NCBI RefSeq assembly: GCF_016403105.1
Contig: NZ_CP046155.1
Coordinates: forward strand, 1,488,001-1,552,000
Direction: 5' to 3'
DNA: 64,000 bases
Source: Leptolyngbya sp. BL0902
GTDB taxonomy: Bacteria > Cyanobacteriota > Cyanobacteriia > Phormidesmidales > Phormidesmidaceae
Part shown: one piece after another, positions 46,117 through 54,766 of the stretch
Layout of the letters: every line of letters starts with the position of its first letter
Numbering within the stretch: the first letter of the stretch is position 1
Translations under genes and position numbers: made by a program
Notes under the pieces: model-generated
What the model was told of the DNA's origin: nothing
Seen by the model: only the letters and a program-made list of their open reading frames with translations
The model's database searches: none

Positions 46117-46433
46117 GGCGGTTTGACCTATAACGGCGATGGAGAGAAATACCCAAGGCGTAGCGTTTTGGGTAGGGGTATCAATGACTTCAGCCTATCG
46201 AATTTTGCCGACCCAAACTATAAACTATTCTTGCGAGAGTGTTGTTCCTAGGGGCTTTGACCGTTGCCCCAGGGCGTGAAAATAACCGCCAGATAAGGAT
46301 TTCGCCCTCCTAGATCAAGGCTTCTATCGTTTGGGGGCGTTGATAAAAATTCAAGTTTTGTGATTAACCGATACCTAGGCCAACTAGCGATACAGTGGGA
46401 CTGTGAAGCGCAAACAGGAACCATCGGTCGTCT
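46117..46433. other. Divergent intergenic region with a hairpin
   Basis: About 317 bases between a minus-strand membrane protein gene and a plus-strand HAD gene. It contains TACCCAA...TTGGGTA (46150-46174, 11-base loop) close to the membrane-protein start. No gene, tRNA or clear promoter hexamers are seen otherwise. Confidence 0.4.
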
Positions 46434-47024
46434 ATGATTACGCACGTTTTGCTGGATATGGGTGGGGTGCTAGTAGAATTGCAGTGGCGAGAGCGCATGG
46501 AGAGATTGCTCAACCGCCCCCTGCCCATGGCAGAGCTGCATCACCTGTGGGTGACGGCCTCTAGCACCACAGATTTTGAGTCGGGCCGGACGGATTTTGA
46601 TCAGTTTGCAGCGGCCTTCCAGCAAGAGTTTGGCCTATCGACGGAGACCGCCACGATTCAGCATGAGTTTTTAGAATTGGTGCAGGCTCCTTTACCCCAT
46701 TGTCAACAGGTATTAACGGATCTTAAGGCCCGATTCCATCTCTCGCTTCTGTCGAACACTAATCCTGCCCACCACAAAAAACTCAGCCATCAATACGACT
46801 TCTTTCATCATTTTGATCAGCTCTTTTTGTCTTACCAAATGGGCTGTATGAAGCCGAGTAGCCAAATCTTTGAACGGGTGATTTCCCATCTCAAGGTGCC
46901 TGCCGATACCATTGCCTTCTTCGATGACGGAGCCCGAAATGTAGAAGCGGCCCAGGCGTTGGGCATCCGTGCCTTTCGGGTAGACTCCCCCGATCAGGTT
47001 TGGGATATTGCCCAAAAATTTTAG
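46434..47024 (+). CDS. HAD-IA family hydrolase
   Basis: A 196-residue HAD phosphatase. Motif I is VLLDMGGVLVEL (residues 5-16; Asp8 as nucleophile, but Asp+2 is Gly rather than Asp), motif II LSLLSNTNPAHHKKL, motif III the Lys in GCMKPSSQIFERV, and motif IV FFDDGARNVEAAQALG. Loss of the second Asp of DxD is seen in some epoxide-hydrolase N-terminal-type HADs, so catalysis may differ. The substrate is unknown. It converges on the UbiB gene. Confidence 0.88.
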   Translation: MITHVLLDMGGVLVELQWRERMERLLNRPLPMAELHHLWVTASSTTDFESGRTDFDQFAAAFQQEFGLSTETATIQHEFLELVQAPLPHCQQVLTDLKARFHLSLLSNTNPAHHKKLSHQYDFFHHFDQLFLSYQMGCMKPSSQIFERVISHLKVPADTIAFFDDGARNVEAAQALGIRAFRVDSPDQVWDIAQKF

Positions 47025-47063
47025 ACCCGGTGACATCCTACACTCGGACTTTGGCATCATCAA

Positions 47064-48698
47064 TTAGCGCAATCGCCCGGAGCGCCAAATGCTGTAGACC
47101 AGCCACAGGCCCAGCAAGCTGGCGGCGATGAACAGGGCGATGGTGAGCAGTTGCCCCTGGGAAGATTGCCGTCCGGTGGAGACAATGGCGGCTCCGATGA
47201 TGAGGGCAGCGACCACGGTGCTGAAGGATCGGCGATTGGCGGCGTCGTCGATGCTGCGGCGCAGGTCATCGAGACCCTGGATTTTTAGGTTCCACTGAAG
47301 TTGTTCGGAACTGAGCCGATCTAGCAAAAAGCCGAACTGGCGCGGCGAACTGAGGGATAGGTTGCGGAACTCCAGTCCGGTACGCAGGAGGGCTTGCAGC
47401 GGGTCGTCCCCGACCAACTGATGCCGGAACAAGTCCACCATGAGGGGCCGCACTTCGTCGATCAGGTTTACCCCAGGGTTGAACTGCCGCGCCGCACCCT
47501 CTAGGTTGGCCAGGGATTTGGTGAACAGGCCCACGTTGGCGGGCCAGCGCAAGTGGTTGCTAATGCCTGCCTCCAAAATTTCGCCAAACACCACGGCGGT
47601 GCTGAATTGCTCCAAGCTCAGGCCGTAGTAGCGCCCTAGCAGGCGGGTGTAGTCGCTTTCTAGGCGGGCCAGGTTGACGGGTTGCAGGGGTTCCGCCAGT
47701 TGGAGGGTGAGCTGGGCGCAGCGTTGGGCGTCGCAACTGGCAATGGCCAGCACCATTTCGGTGAGGGTGGCGCGGGTGCGGGGGTCGAGGTGGCCCATCA
47801 TGCCGCAGTCGAGCAGGGCCATGCGGCCATCGGCGAGGTAGAACATATTGCCGGGGTGGGGGTCGGCATGGAAGAAGCCATCGACAAAATACTGCTTAAA
47901 GAAGGTGCGAAACAGCAGCGTCGTCACCTGGCCTCGATGCTCTAAGGGCAAATCGGCCTTGAGTAGGGGCACTCCCTCCAGCCACGTCATCACCATTAGC
48001 CGCGAGTTGGTCAGTTCCCACACGATATCCGGCACCACCAGTTGTTTGGGGTTGTACCAGCCGCTTTGGCTGAGGTTGCGGCGCAGTTGGTCGGTGTAGT
48101 GGGCCTCGGTGAGGAAATCTAGCTCGGCGTTGAGGGCATCGGCAAACTCGTCGGCCAAGCCCACCACGTTATAGCGCTGGCCAAACTGGGTGGCCGACAT
48201 CAGCCGCGCCACGTCGCGAATTAGGGCCATGTCTTGCTCTACCTGGCGTTCGATGCCGGGACGCTGCACCTTGAGGGCAACGGTGCGGCCATCCTTAAGC
48301 TGGGCACGGTGGGTTTGGGCGATGGATCCGGCGGCGATGGCGCGGTAGTTAATTTCGGCAAAAAGCTCCTCTGGTGGGTGGGGTAGGGCGGCGCGGATCT
48401 GGCGTTCGGCCTCCTGGGCGCTAACAGCGGGGACGGTGCTCTGCAAACTGCTGAGGGCTTCGATATAGCTGGGGGGGAGCAAATCGGGGCGGGTGCTGAG
48501 CAACTGGCCCAGCTTCACATACACTGGCCCTAGGGCCGTCAGAATGTTGACTAAGACCTCCGGGGGCGGGATGTCAGGCTCGTCGGTTTTGCCCCCCATC
48601 AACAGCCGCCGCATATAGTCCCAGCCGTGGCCGAGCACAATTTCCACAATTTCCCGCTGTCGGGCCAACCGAGACGCAGACACCAGAGGGACTTGCAT
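47064..48698 (-). CDS. ABC1/UbiB (AarF) family atypical kinase
   Basis: A 544-residue protein-kinase-like ATPase of the ABC1/ADCK/UbiB family, which supports quinone or prenyl-lipid metabolism in bacteria, plastids and mitochondria. Signatures: KxGQ-type GPVYVKLGQLLSTRPDLLP, nucleotide-binding VALKVQRPGI, catalytic FHADPHPGNMFYL and LLDCGMMGHLD. The last 40 residues form one or two membrane helices (VVAALIIGAAIV, TIALFIAASLLGLWLVY), anchoring it in the membrane. The length is normal for cyanobacterial members. Confidence 0.94.
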   Translation of the reverse strand: MQVPLVSASRLARQREIVEIVLGHGWDYMRRLLMGGKTDEPDIPPPEVLVNILTALGPVYVKLGQLLSTRPDLLPPSYIEALSSLQSTVPAVSAQEAERQIRAALPHPPEELFAEINYRAIAAGSIAQTHRAQLKDGRTVALKVQRPGIERQVEQDMALIRDVARLMSATQFGQRYNVVGLADEFADALNAELDFLTEAHYTDQLRRNLSQSGWYNPKQLVVPDIVWELTNSRLMVMTWLEGVPLLKADLPLEHRGQVTTLLFRTFFKQYFVDGFFHADPHPGNMFYLADGRMALLDCGMMGHLDPRTRATLTEMVLAIASCDAQRCAQLTLQLAEPLQPVNLARLESDYTRLLGRYYGLSLEQFSTAVVFGEILEAGISNHLRWPANVGLFTKSLANLEGAARQFNPGVNLIDEVRPLMVDLFRHQLVGDDPLQALLRTGLEFRNLSLSSPRQFGFLLDRLSSEQLQWNLKIQGLDDLRRSIDDAANRRSFSTVVAALIIGAAIVSTGRQSSQGQLLTIALFIAASLLGLWLVYSIWRSGRLR

Positions 48699-48902
48699 AG
48701 ACCTTCACTACCCGTTTCCGCCATACCACGCCCCTATCTTACGACCTGTGACCTAAGGCTACAGATAGGGATATACGCCCTACTCCATCTGCTAGATTAG
48801 GCTGGGCCATCGGTGGTAACGCGCTCGGAACTCTGGGGCAAGGCTTAGGGTCAAGGCGATAGCAAGCATCTAGAACCGCAAACATCTTGAGGAACACAGG
48901 GC

Positions 48903-49610
48903 ATGATGATCAAGGCAAAGGTTGGACAAAAGCTAGGTCGGGTAACGCGAATCTCCCTGGTGGGGCTGATGATGATGCTAGGGACTGCCCTCGTCGCTGA
49001 AGCCCGCCCCCAACGATCTGCAACGACCCCAGCAATGGCCATGGGCCACGGTGGCGAAAACCATGATGCCGCCGATCACAATGCCGCCGATTACGGTGGC
49101 GAAGGCCAGGAAGCCATGGGTGACTCGGAGGAACCGATGCCAATTTCCACGGGGGCCACGGTGTCGCTCATCCCAGCGAGCCACGGCGATCACTTCGCGA
49201 TGGGCTTTCCAGAGGGTTGGGTTGTCTCCCACGGAGCCACGGCCCCCCACCTGACGGCCCGCACCCCAGAGGGAGCGCCGATGATGGTCACGGAAGTAGC
49301 TTGGCAGGCCGAAGCTCCAACCCAGATCGTTCCTGCCCTGTTGAACGAGATTCGGGAAAAGGGCTACACCATGGCCCGCTACGATGCCATCGTCGTAGAT
49401 GGCACCACCACCCTAAGACTGTGGCTGGCGGATTTGCCGGAGTCGGATCTGCCCTACGCCTTTATTAGCGTGGTGGGCTACAGCGATGCCACCGCCATCC
49501 TCACCAGCCGCTACGGCACCCGCAGCCCCGACCTCGATAACCTGCTGAGCCAAATCCATCAATCCTTTCGGCGCAGCACGCCGAGCACAGCGGAGCCCCA
49601 CCACCCCTAA
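48903..49610 (+). CDS. Exported protein with His/Met-rich segment, possibly PsbP-like
   Basis: A 235-residue protein with an N-terminal signal peptide (RVTRISLVGLMMMLGTALVAEA), an about 50-residue His/Asp/Met/Gly-rich linker (GHGGENHDAADHNAADYGG), and a folded C-terminal domain of about 140 residues. The latter (HFAMGFPEGWVVSH ... VSVVGYSDATAIL-like strands) loosely resembles PsbP/DUF1795 domains, which begin with a small 'F..P..W' strand. The His-rich tract could bind metal. The ribosome site GAGGAA lies before the ATG. I do not know the function. Confidence 0.7.
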   Translation: MMIKAKVGQKLGRVTRISLVGLMMMLGTALVAEARPQRSATTPAMAMGHGGENHDAADHNAADYGGEGQEAMGDSEEPMPISTGATVSLIPASHGDHFAMGFPEGWVVSHGATAPHLTARTPEGAPMMVTEVAWQAEAPTQIVPALLNEIREKGYTMARYDAIVVDGTTTLRLWLADLPESDLPYAFISVVGYSDATAILTSRYGTRSPDLDNLLSQIHQSFRRSTPSTAEPHHP

Positions 49611-49657
49611 TTCATGGGGGATACCCATCGCCCTGACCGTCTATTCCAGCAGCCCAC

Positions 49658-51535
49658 CTAGGGATTGCGCCAAATGTAGCCGTCGTCGTCAATGGTGAGG
49701 GGGGTATCGGGGAAATCGCGGCGGGTGAGGCTGCGGACGAGCGTTACCCCTTTGAAGTGGTCATCGAGATAGGGCACACCGTTGCGGTCTAGGGCAACGG
49801 GGACAATGCGGCCATTGAGGAAATTGCCGCTGCCGTCGAGGTTGGCGGTGAGGATGAGGGAGGTGCCCAGGTGCCCAGCGGTGGAGAGGGTGCGGTAGCC
49901 CAGAAAATTGCCCAGGGAGTAGGCGATCAGTTTGCCGTTATGGAGTTCTAGGGCGCGGGGAACGTGGGGGCCATGGCCAAGGACAAGGTCGGCCCCATGG
50001 TCTACGACGGTGCGGGAAAAGCGGACGACGTTACCGCGATTTTCCGAGAAGAAATACTCCGTTTGGTCGCGGGTGGCGGTAGCGTCGCTGCCTTCTTTTC
50101 CGGCATGGAAGGAGACCACCACAATATCGGCGTTTTGCTCGGCCTCTTGCACCAGGGCGGCGGCGGCATCCAGGTCGTGGACGGTGTTGTGCTGGCTCAG
50201 GTGGCTAAAGCCGATGAAGGCCAGTTTGAGCCCCTTGGCCTCGGTGTAGACGATTTCCCCTTTGCGGCCCACGGCTTTGATGCCCTCCTGCTCCAGGTTG
50301 GCCAGGGTGTCGATAAAGCCCTGCTCCCCAAAATCGAAGGAATGGTTGTTGGCCACGCTCATCACATTAAAGCCCGCCACCTTTAGTACGCTGGCATACC
50401 AGGGCGGGGTGCGAAAGGCAAACACGTTGGGTCGTCCTGTGGCCTTGGGGCTGCTGCGAACTTCAGTGAGGGTGCTTTCAAAGTTGCCAAAGACAATATC
50501 GGCCTGCTGAAGCTGGTACTGAATGCCGCCAAATAGGTATTGCCAGTCTTGGGGAAGGCGATAGGTTTGATAGTTGGTGCCGGGAATGACATCCCCCACG
50601 GCATTGATAGTAAGGGTGGTGGGAGCTTGCAGGGCGTTGGTATTGAGGGCTGCAAGGCGGCGAGGATCGAAAATTGGGGTGATCTGAGGCGGTGCTGGGT
50701 TGGCCTCAGCCGCTACAGATTCCTCGGATCGTTCGGCCTCTGGTTCGCCAATGCCATCAATATAAATGCCGGGTTCTGGGGCGGCGACTGGATCTGCTCC
50801 TGGGGGGCTGGCCTGGAAATTGGTATCTGGGGCTGGGCTATCGAACGAGAAGCCATCGGGTGGTGCGGAACCGGGAGCCTCTTCCTGGGCGCTGACCTCT
50901 GAGGACAGGGGCGCAAGGGAATCAGACTGGCCATAGCGCCACTGGGCCACCGCCGCCCCTAGGCCCAAACCCAGGGCAATCAGGGCTGCTAGCCCCAAAC
51001 TACTTTTAATCCGTTTGGAGCGAGCCAGGGACTGTACGAGGTCGGCGGCGCGTTCCCCTAAAGCTGGGGGCGGGGGCGGTGCGACCAAGGCCGTATCGGC
51101 AGGGATGGGGGCGGGGGTGGGAATGGCCTTGGTAGGCTGAAGAAACTCCGGCAGTTGGGGGGATTGCCGTTCTGTCTCGATGCTTGGGCCATGGGGGAGG
51201 GGTGGGGAATCCGTCCAAGTCTCTGGCAGGTAAAAGGGTTGCCGCCAGCGATCCACCTGGGGGCGATTCGTGCCATCGATCACCTCCAACCGATCCAACC
51301 CCTGAAGCGCCAGATCCGCCACCACCGCATACACCGCCGAGGCATGATCGGCAGGATGCCCCTCCCCTAGCACCGTCAGAAACACGTAAAGGGTAGTGCC
51401 TCTACGGGCCACCTCAAACCGCAGATGGGAATCCCCAAAGGACTGAGCCAGCAGCGTTTCGATGGCGCGAACATCCCCCGTTTGAGCCTGGGATTTGAGA
51501 CTTTGGGAAGCGGCGGGAGGGTTAGGAGTTGGCAC
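49658..51535 (-). CDS. CapA family metallophosphatase-like protein
   Basis: A 625-residue protein. Order: an N-terminal domain of about 110 residues with a LRFEVARRGTTLYVFLT strand, a Pro-rich linker, one membrane helix near residue 190 (LGLAALIALGLGLGAAV), a long acidic/Pro-rich stretch (220-300), and a C-terminal CapA domain (about 310-600). CapA residues visible: VGDVIPGTNY, IVFGNFESTLTE, SVANNHSFDFGEQGF, VVVSFHAGKEG and DLVLGHGPHVPR. CapA/PgsA proteins take part in poly-gamma-glutamate synthesis or related envelope polymer work. The membrane helix puts the catalytic domain outside the cytoplasm. Confidence 0.92.
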   Translation of the reverse strand: MPTPNPPAASQSLKSQAQTGDVRAIETLLAQSFGDSHLRFEVARRGTTLYVFLTVLGEGHPADHASAVYAVVADLALQGLDRLEVIDGTNRPQVDRWRQPFYLPETWTDSPPLPHGPSIETERQSPQLPEFLQPTKAIPTPAPIPADTALVAPPPPPALGERAADLVQSLARSKRIKSSLGLAALIALGLGLGAAVAQWRYGQSDSLAPLSSEVSAQEEAPGSAPPDGFSFDSPAPDTNFQASPPGADPVAAPEPGIYIDGIGEPEAERSEESVAAEANPAPPQITPIFDPRRLAALNTNALQAPTTLTINAVGDVIPGTNYQTYRLPQDWQYLFGGIQYQLQQADIVFGNFESTLTEVRSSPKATGRPNVFAFRTPPWYASVLKVAGFNVMSVANNHSFDFGEQGFIDTLANLEQEGIKAVGRKGEIVYTEAKGLKLAFIGFSHLSQHNTVHDLDAAAALVQEAEQNADIVVVSFHAGKEGSDATATRDQTEYFFSENRGNVVRFSRTVVDHGADLVLGHGPHVPRALELHNGKLIAYSLGNFLGYRTLSTAGHLGTSLILTANLDGSGNFLNGRIVPVALDRNGVPYLDDHFKGVTLVRSLTRRDFPDTPLTIDDDGYIWRNP

Positions 51536-51736
51536 GGATGCAGGACAAGGCAGCTACGCCCAAATCATATCGGCTGATTTTGGGTTGAGAACACAATTTT
51601 TCAGGCCCATCAGCGGAACCAACCATCCTGGTTTCAACCGCTACAAAACGTCATAATTTAGGGGAACCCATTTCGAGAGAACCCTCTAGAGAAAACGCCC
51701 CTTACACCAAGTCTGGCTGACTTACCCTCGGTAGTT

Positions 51737-51759
51737 ATGGGTGAGGAGACCTCACCCCT
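51737..51759. repeat. Dispersed hairpin, second copy (GGGTGAGG-AGA-CCTCACCC)
   Basis: Nearly identical in form to the hairpin at 36764, with G-C to A-T covariation in the stem (GTGAGG/CCTCAC here against GCGAGG/CCTCGC there) and the same AGA loop and ACGG tail. Compensating changes support a conserved structure. Confidence 0.65.
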
Positions 51760-51764
51760 ACGGT

Positions 51765-51824
51765 CTCCCTGTCCCCCAATCCCCCCGTCTCCCGCTCTCC
51801 CAATCCCCCTGTCCCTCTCCCCCT
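51765..51824 (+). repeat. Pyrimidine-only low-complexity tract before the CPA2 antiporter
   Basis: About 60 bases built of CTCCC, CCCAATCCCCC and TGTCCC words, almost entirely C and T on the plus strand, running to the base before the ATG at 51825. CCAATCCCCC occurs twice. Such short C/T repeats are frequent in cyanobacterial intergenic DNA. Confidence 0.75.
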
Positions 51825-53576
51825 ATGACCGCTGAACCGAATTTTGTCTTAGATCTCACCCTGGCCCTGGGCACTTCGGCCATGGGGGGCTATATCGCCC
51901 ATCGCCTCAAGCAACCTGCGCTGTTGGGCTACTTGCTGACGGGGTTGATCATCGGCCCCTTTGGCTTTGGCTTGCAAACCGATGTGGAGCAAATTCAAGC
52001 CCTGGCCGAAGTGGGCATCGCCTTTCTGTTGTTTGCCCTGGGGGTAGAGTTTTCCCTGACGGAACTGAAGCGGGTGCGGGCCATTGCCCTTCAGGGGAGT
52101 GTGCTGCAAATTGGGTTAACGACGCTGCTGGTGGCCTCGGTGTCGCTGCTGTCGGGGTCGGCCCAAACTCCTTTGCAGGGGATTTTTCTAGGACTGGTAC
52201 TGTCCCTGTCCTCCACCGCCGTGGTGCTCAAAACCCTGACGGAGCGGGGCGAAACCAGCACCGTCCACGGTCAAGTCATGCTGGGGCTGCTGATTGCCCA
52301 GGATTTGGCCCTGGGGCTGATGCTGGCCCTGCTGCCCGTGCTGAATCAACCCGATGCGGTGGGTTTGGCCCTGGGTTTGGCCCTGCTGAAAATTCTGGGC
52401 TTCCTGGCCGGAGCCATTGCCCTAGGCCGCTGGGTGGTGCCCCGGCTGATTCAGCACATCGCCGCCACCGAAAGCAGCGAACTGTTTTTGTTAACCGTGG
52501 TGGCCCTCTGTTTGGGGGTGGCCTGGGTGACATCCAAGCTGGGCCTCTCCATCGCCATGGGGGCCTTTGTGGCGGGGCTGATGATCTCCGAAATCGACTA
52601 CGCCGACCAAGCCCTCGGCAAAATTCTGCCCCTGCGCGACACCTTCGCCTGTCTGTTTTTCGCCTCCATTGGCATGTTGATCGACCCCACCCTCATCCTC
52701 AACAACCTCAGCACCATCTTGGAACTGGTGGCGCTGATTATGGTGGGTAAGGCGCTAGTCATTTTGCCCATCGTCCTAGGCTTTGGCTACTCCCTCAACA
52801 CCGCCGTCAAAACCAGCTTTGGGCTGAACCAAATTGGGGAATTTTCCTTCGTCCTCGCCCTCGGTGGCCTAGAAATGGGGCTAATTACCGAGCAGCGCTA
52901 CACCCTGCTGCTGGGCACCATCGCTATTTCCCTGATGCTGACGCCCCTATGGATCGCCCTCGCCCCCCGTGTCGTAGACGGTCTTCACCGCTTGCCCATG
53001 CTGAAGGACATCCTCAACCGAGCCGAAGAACCCAAACTGCTGTCGGTGCCCTCCGACCTCAGCGACCATGTGATTGTGGCGGGCTATGGCCGAGTGGGGG
53101 AAGTGCTGGTCAACGTGCTGCTGAGCCGGGGCTACTCGGTGCTGGTGGTAGACAACAGCGAAACCGCCGTGCAGCGCCTCCGCAACCGCCATGTGCCCCT
53201 GGTGCCGATCCCCTTCGTCTATGGCGACGCCGACAACGAACTGGTGCTGGAAAAAACCCGCCTCGAAACCGCCAAAGCCCTGGCCATCACCCTGCCCGAC
53301 CCCGCCACCACCCGCCTGGTGCTGCAACGCGCCCTCGCCAAGGCCCCCCACCTCGACATCATCGCCCGCTCCCACACCAACGAGGAAATCGATGTGCTGA
53401 CCCAACTCGGAGCGCGGGAAGTGGTACAGCCGGAATTTGAAGCCGCCCTAGAACTCGGTTCCCACCTGCTGAATACCCTCGGCGAACCCCCCTTCGACAT
53501 CCAGGCCGTCCTCACCCGCATCCGCGACGACCGCTACCGCACCATCCGCCCCGTTGCCCAAGTCGGAGAAGCCTAG
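51825..53576 (+). CDS. CPA2 (KefB-type) cation/proton antiporter with TrkA-N domain
   Basis: A 583-residue membrane protein: about 12 helices in residues 5-385 (Na_H_Exchanger; GYIAHRLKQPALLGYLLTGLIIGP near the start, VGIAFLLFALGVEFS, SSTAVVLKTL), then a Rossmann TrkA-N domain opening HVIVAGYGRVGEVLVNVLLSRG (about 430-550), which binds NAD(H) to gate transport. It probably exchanges K+ or Na+ for H+. The TrkA-C domain is missing. No purine-rich ribosome site precedes the ATG because the upstream 60 bases are pyrimidine; the ATG at 51825 fits the family start. Confidence 0.92.
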   Translation: MTAEPNFVLDLTLALGTSAMGGYIAHRLKQPALLGYLLTGLIIGPFGFGLQTDVEQIQALAEVGIAFLLFALGVEFSLTELKRVRAIALQGSVLQIGLTTLLVASVSLLSGSAQTPLQGIFLGLVLSLSSTAVVLKTLTERGETSTVHGQVMLGLLIAQDLALGLMLALLPVLNQPDAVGLALGLALLKILGFLAGAIALGRWVVPRLIQHIAATESSELFLLTVVALCLGVAWVTSKLGLSIAMGAFVAGLMISEIDYADQALGKILPLRDTFACLFFASIGMLIDPTLILNNLSTILELVALIMVGKALVILPIVLGFGYSLNTAVKTSFGLNQIGEFSFVLALGGLEMGLITEQRYTLLLGTIAISLMLTPLWIALAPRVVDGLHRLPMLKDILNRAEEPKLLSVPSDLSDHVIVAGYGRVGEVLVNVLLSRGYSVLVVDNSETAVQRLRNRHVPLVPIPFVYGDADNELVLEKTRLETAKALAITLPDPATTRLVLQRALAKAPHLDIIARSHTNEEIDVLTQLGAREVVQPEFEAALELGSHLLNTLGEPPFDIQAVLTRIRDDRYRTIRPVAQVGEA

Positions 53577-53680
53577 CCCCGCCTCCAGCAGCTCCCAGAA
53601 TTTGGGGATTTCCGAGGGGTTGAGGTCGCCGACAGGGGGGGTGGATTTGGTATGATTCAATCCCCGCCGAGGGAGAGCCC

Positions 53681-54187
53681 ATGGTGCAGAATGCCGCCCC
53701 AAGTCCCCAAAATCGCTATCTAGCCGACCACGTTGATCGGCTGCGCTACAGCTTTCGCCGTCTGCTGGGAGAAGACCTGATCGACCCGACCCTCTCCGAT
53801 GTAGCCGCTGCCCAGGCGTTGTACGAAGCGCCCTTTGTGGTGGTCTCCCACGGCACCGAGGCCGACCCCATCTTCAACTACGCCAACCGCATGGCCCAGC
53901 AGCTCTTCGAGTTGTCCTGGGAAGACTTTACCGCGCTGCCCTCCCGGCTTTCGGCAGAATTGCCCAACCGGGCCGAACGCGCCCAACTCCTCGCCACCGT
54001 TGCCCAGCAGGGCTTTATCCGCGACTATGCCGGGGTTCGCATAGCCAAGTCGGGGCGGCGATTTACCATTCAAAACGCCATCGTTTGGAATGTCAGCGAT
54101 GGGGCGGGCACCCCCTGCGGCCAAGCTGCTCTGTTTCACCAGTGGCAATCCCTAGAGGACGACGATGAACCTGGTAGGATGCGATAG
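53681..54187 (+). CDS. MEKHLA domain protein
   Basis: A 168-residue soluble protein of the MEKHLA family (PF08670), a PAS-related domain also at the C-terminus of plant class III HD-Zip factors. Signatures: HVDRLRYSFRRLLGEDL, LYEAPFVVVSHGTEADPIFNY, MAQQLFELSWEDFTALPSRLSAE and a final IQNAIVWNV. The function is unknown; ligand binding is possible. The start has GAGGGAGAG upstream. The arsR gene follows 82 bases downstream on the same strand but the two are probably unrelated. Confidence 0.9.
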   Translation: MVQNAAPSPQNRYLADHVDRLRYSFRRLLGEDLIDPTLSDVAAAQALYEAPFVVVSHGTEADPIFNYANRMAQQLFELSWEDFTALPSRLSAELPNRAERAQLLATVAQQGFIRDYAGVRIAKSGRRFTIQNAIVWNVSDGAGTPCGQAALFHQWQSLEDDDEPGRMR

Positions 54188-54269
54188 CTACAGCGTAGCG
54201 TGCCACCTGAAGGTGATGTTTTCGCCGCCTGTCTACCCACCATAACGGCGCAGCCCCAAGGGGAATTCG

Positions 54270-54599
54270 ATGCCACAATCCTCAAATCCATCAACTTTAG
54301 TTGTTCTAGGATTCAAGGCTCTCGCCGATCCTCTACGGTTAGACATTGTGGATCGCCTGCGTAGCCAAGAGCTATGCGTCTGCGATCTGGGCGATCAGTT
54401 GGGGGTCGCTCAGTCGAAGCTATCCTTCCATCTCAAGGCCCTAAAAACGGCGGAATTAGTGCGTTCTCGCCAGGAGGGACGCTGGATTTACTACAGCCTC
54501 AACCTACCTCAACTGGTTGCCCTAGAGCAGTACTTGGCAGACTTCCGCCGCCTCAGCCCCATGCTGCCCGCCCGCACCTGCCCACCAGAGAAGGGTTGA
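54270..54599 (+). CDS. arsR: ArsR family arsenic-responsive repressor
   Basis: A 109-residue winged-helix repressor that leaves DNA on binding As(III) or Sb(III). The metal site ELCVCDL carries Cys36 and Cys38, with Cys104 near the C-terminus as a possible third ligand. The recognition helix region is AQSKLSFHLKALKTAELVRSRQEGRWIYYSLN. It starts with ATG after AAGGGG. A promoter with an operator-like dyad overlaps its stop codon and faces acr3. It likely represses acr3-arsC and may have its own promoter. Confidence 0.93.
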   Translation: MPQSSNPSTLVVLGFKALADPLRLDIVDRLRSQELCVCDLGDQLGVAQSKLSFHLKALKTAELVRSRQEGRWIYYSLNLPQLVALEQYLADFRRLSPMLPARTCPPEKG

Positions 54600-54623
54600 C
54601 AAATCAAGAAAACTTGAAATGAT
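54596..54623 (+). promoter_or_regulatory. ArsR-type promoter/operator of acr3-arsC
   Basis: TTGACA (54596-54601) overlaps the arsR stop. A 16-base spacer follows, of which 14 bases are the dyad TCAAGAAAACTTGA (54604-54617), then AATGAT (54618-54623, four of six -10 matches). A dyad filling the spacer between -35 and -10 is where an ArsR dimer would block RNA polymerase. Assignment to ArsR is inference from position and symmetry. Confidence 0.65.
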
Positions 54624-54766
54624 GAAAAGGTCGAAGCCAGAATTTTGGGAGAGATCCCAGGATTCTGTTTGGCGTATTGGCTCAGATCACGGGCTTCTCC
54701 TAGGCGGCTTTCTAGGAACTGGCGGATCTGGTTGTGGCCAATGCTGTTGTTTCAGGTGTGACTGGC

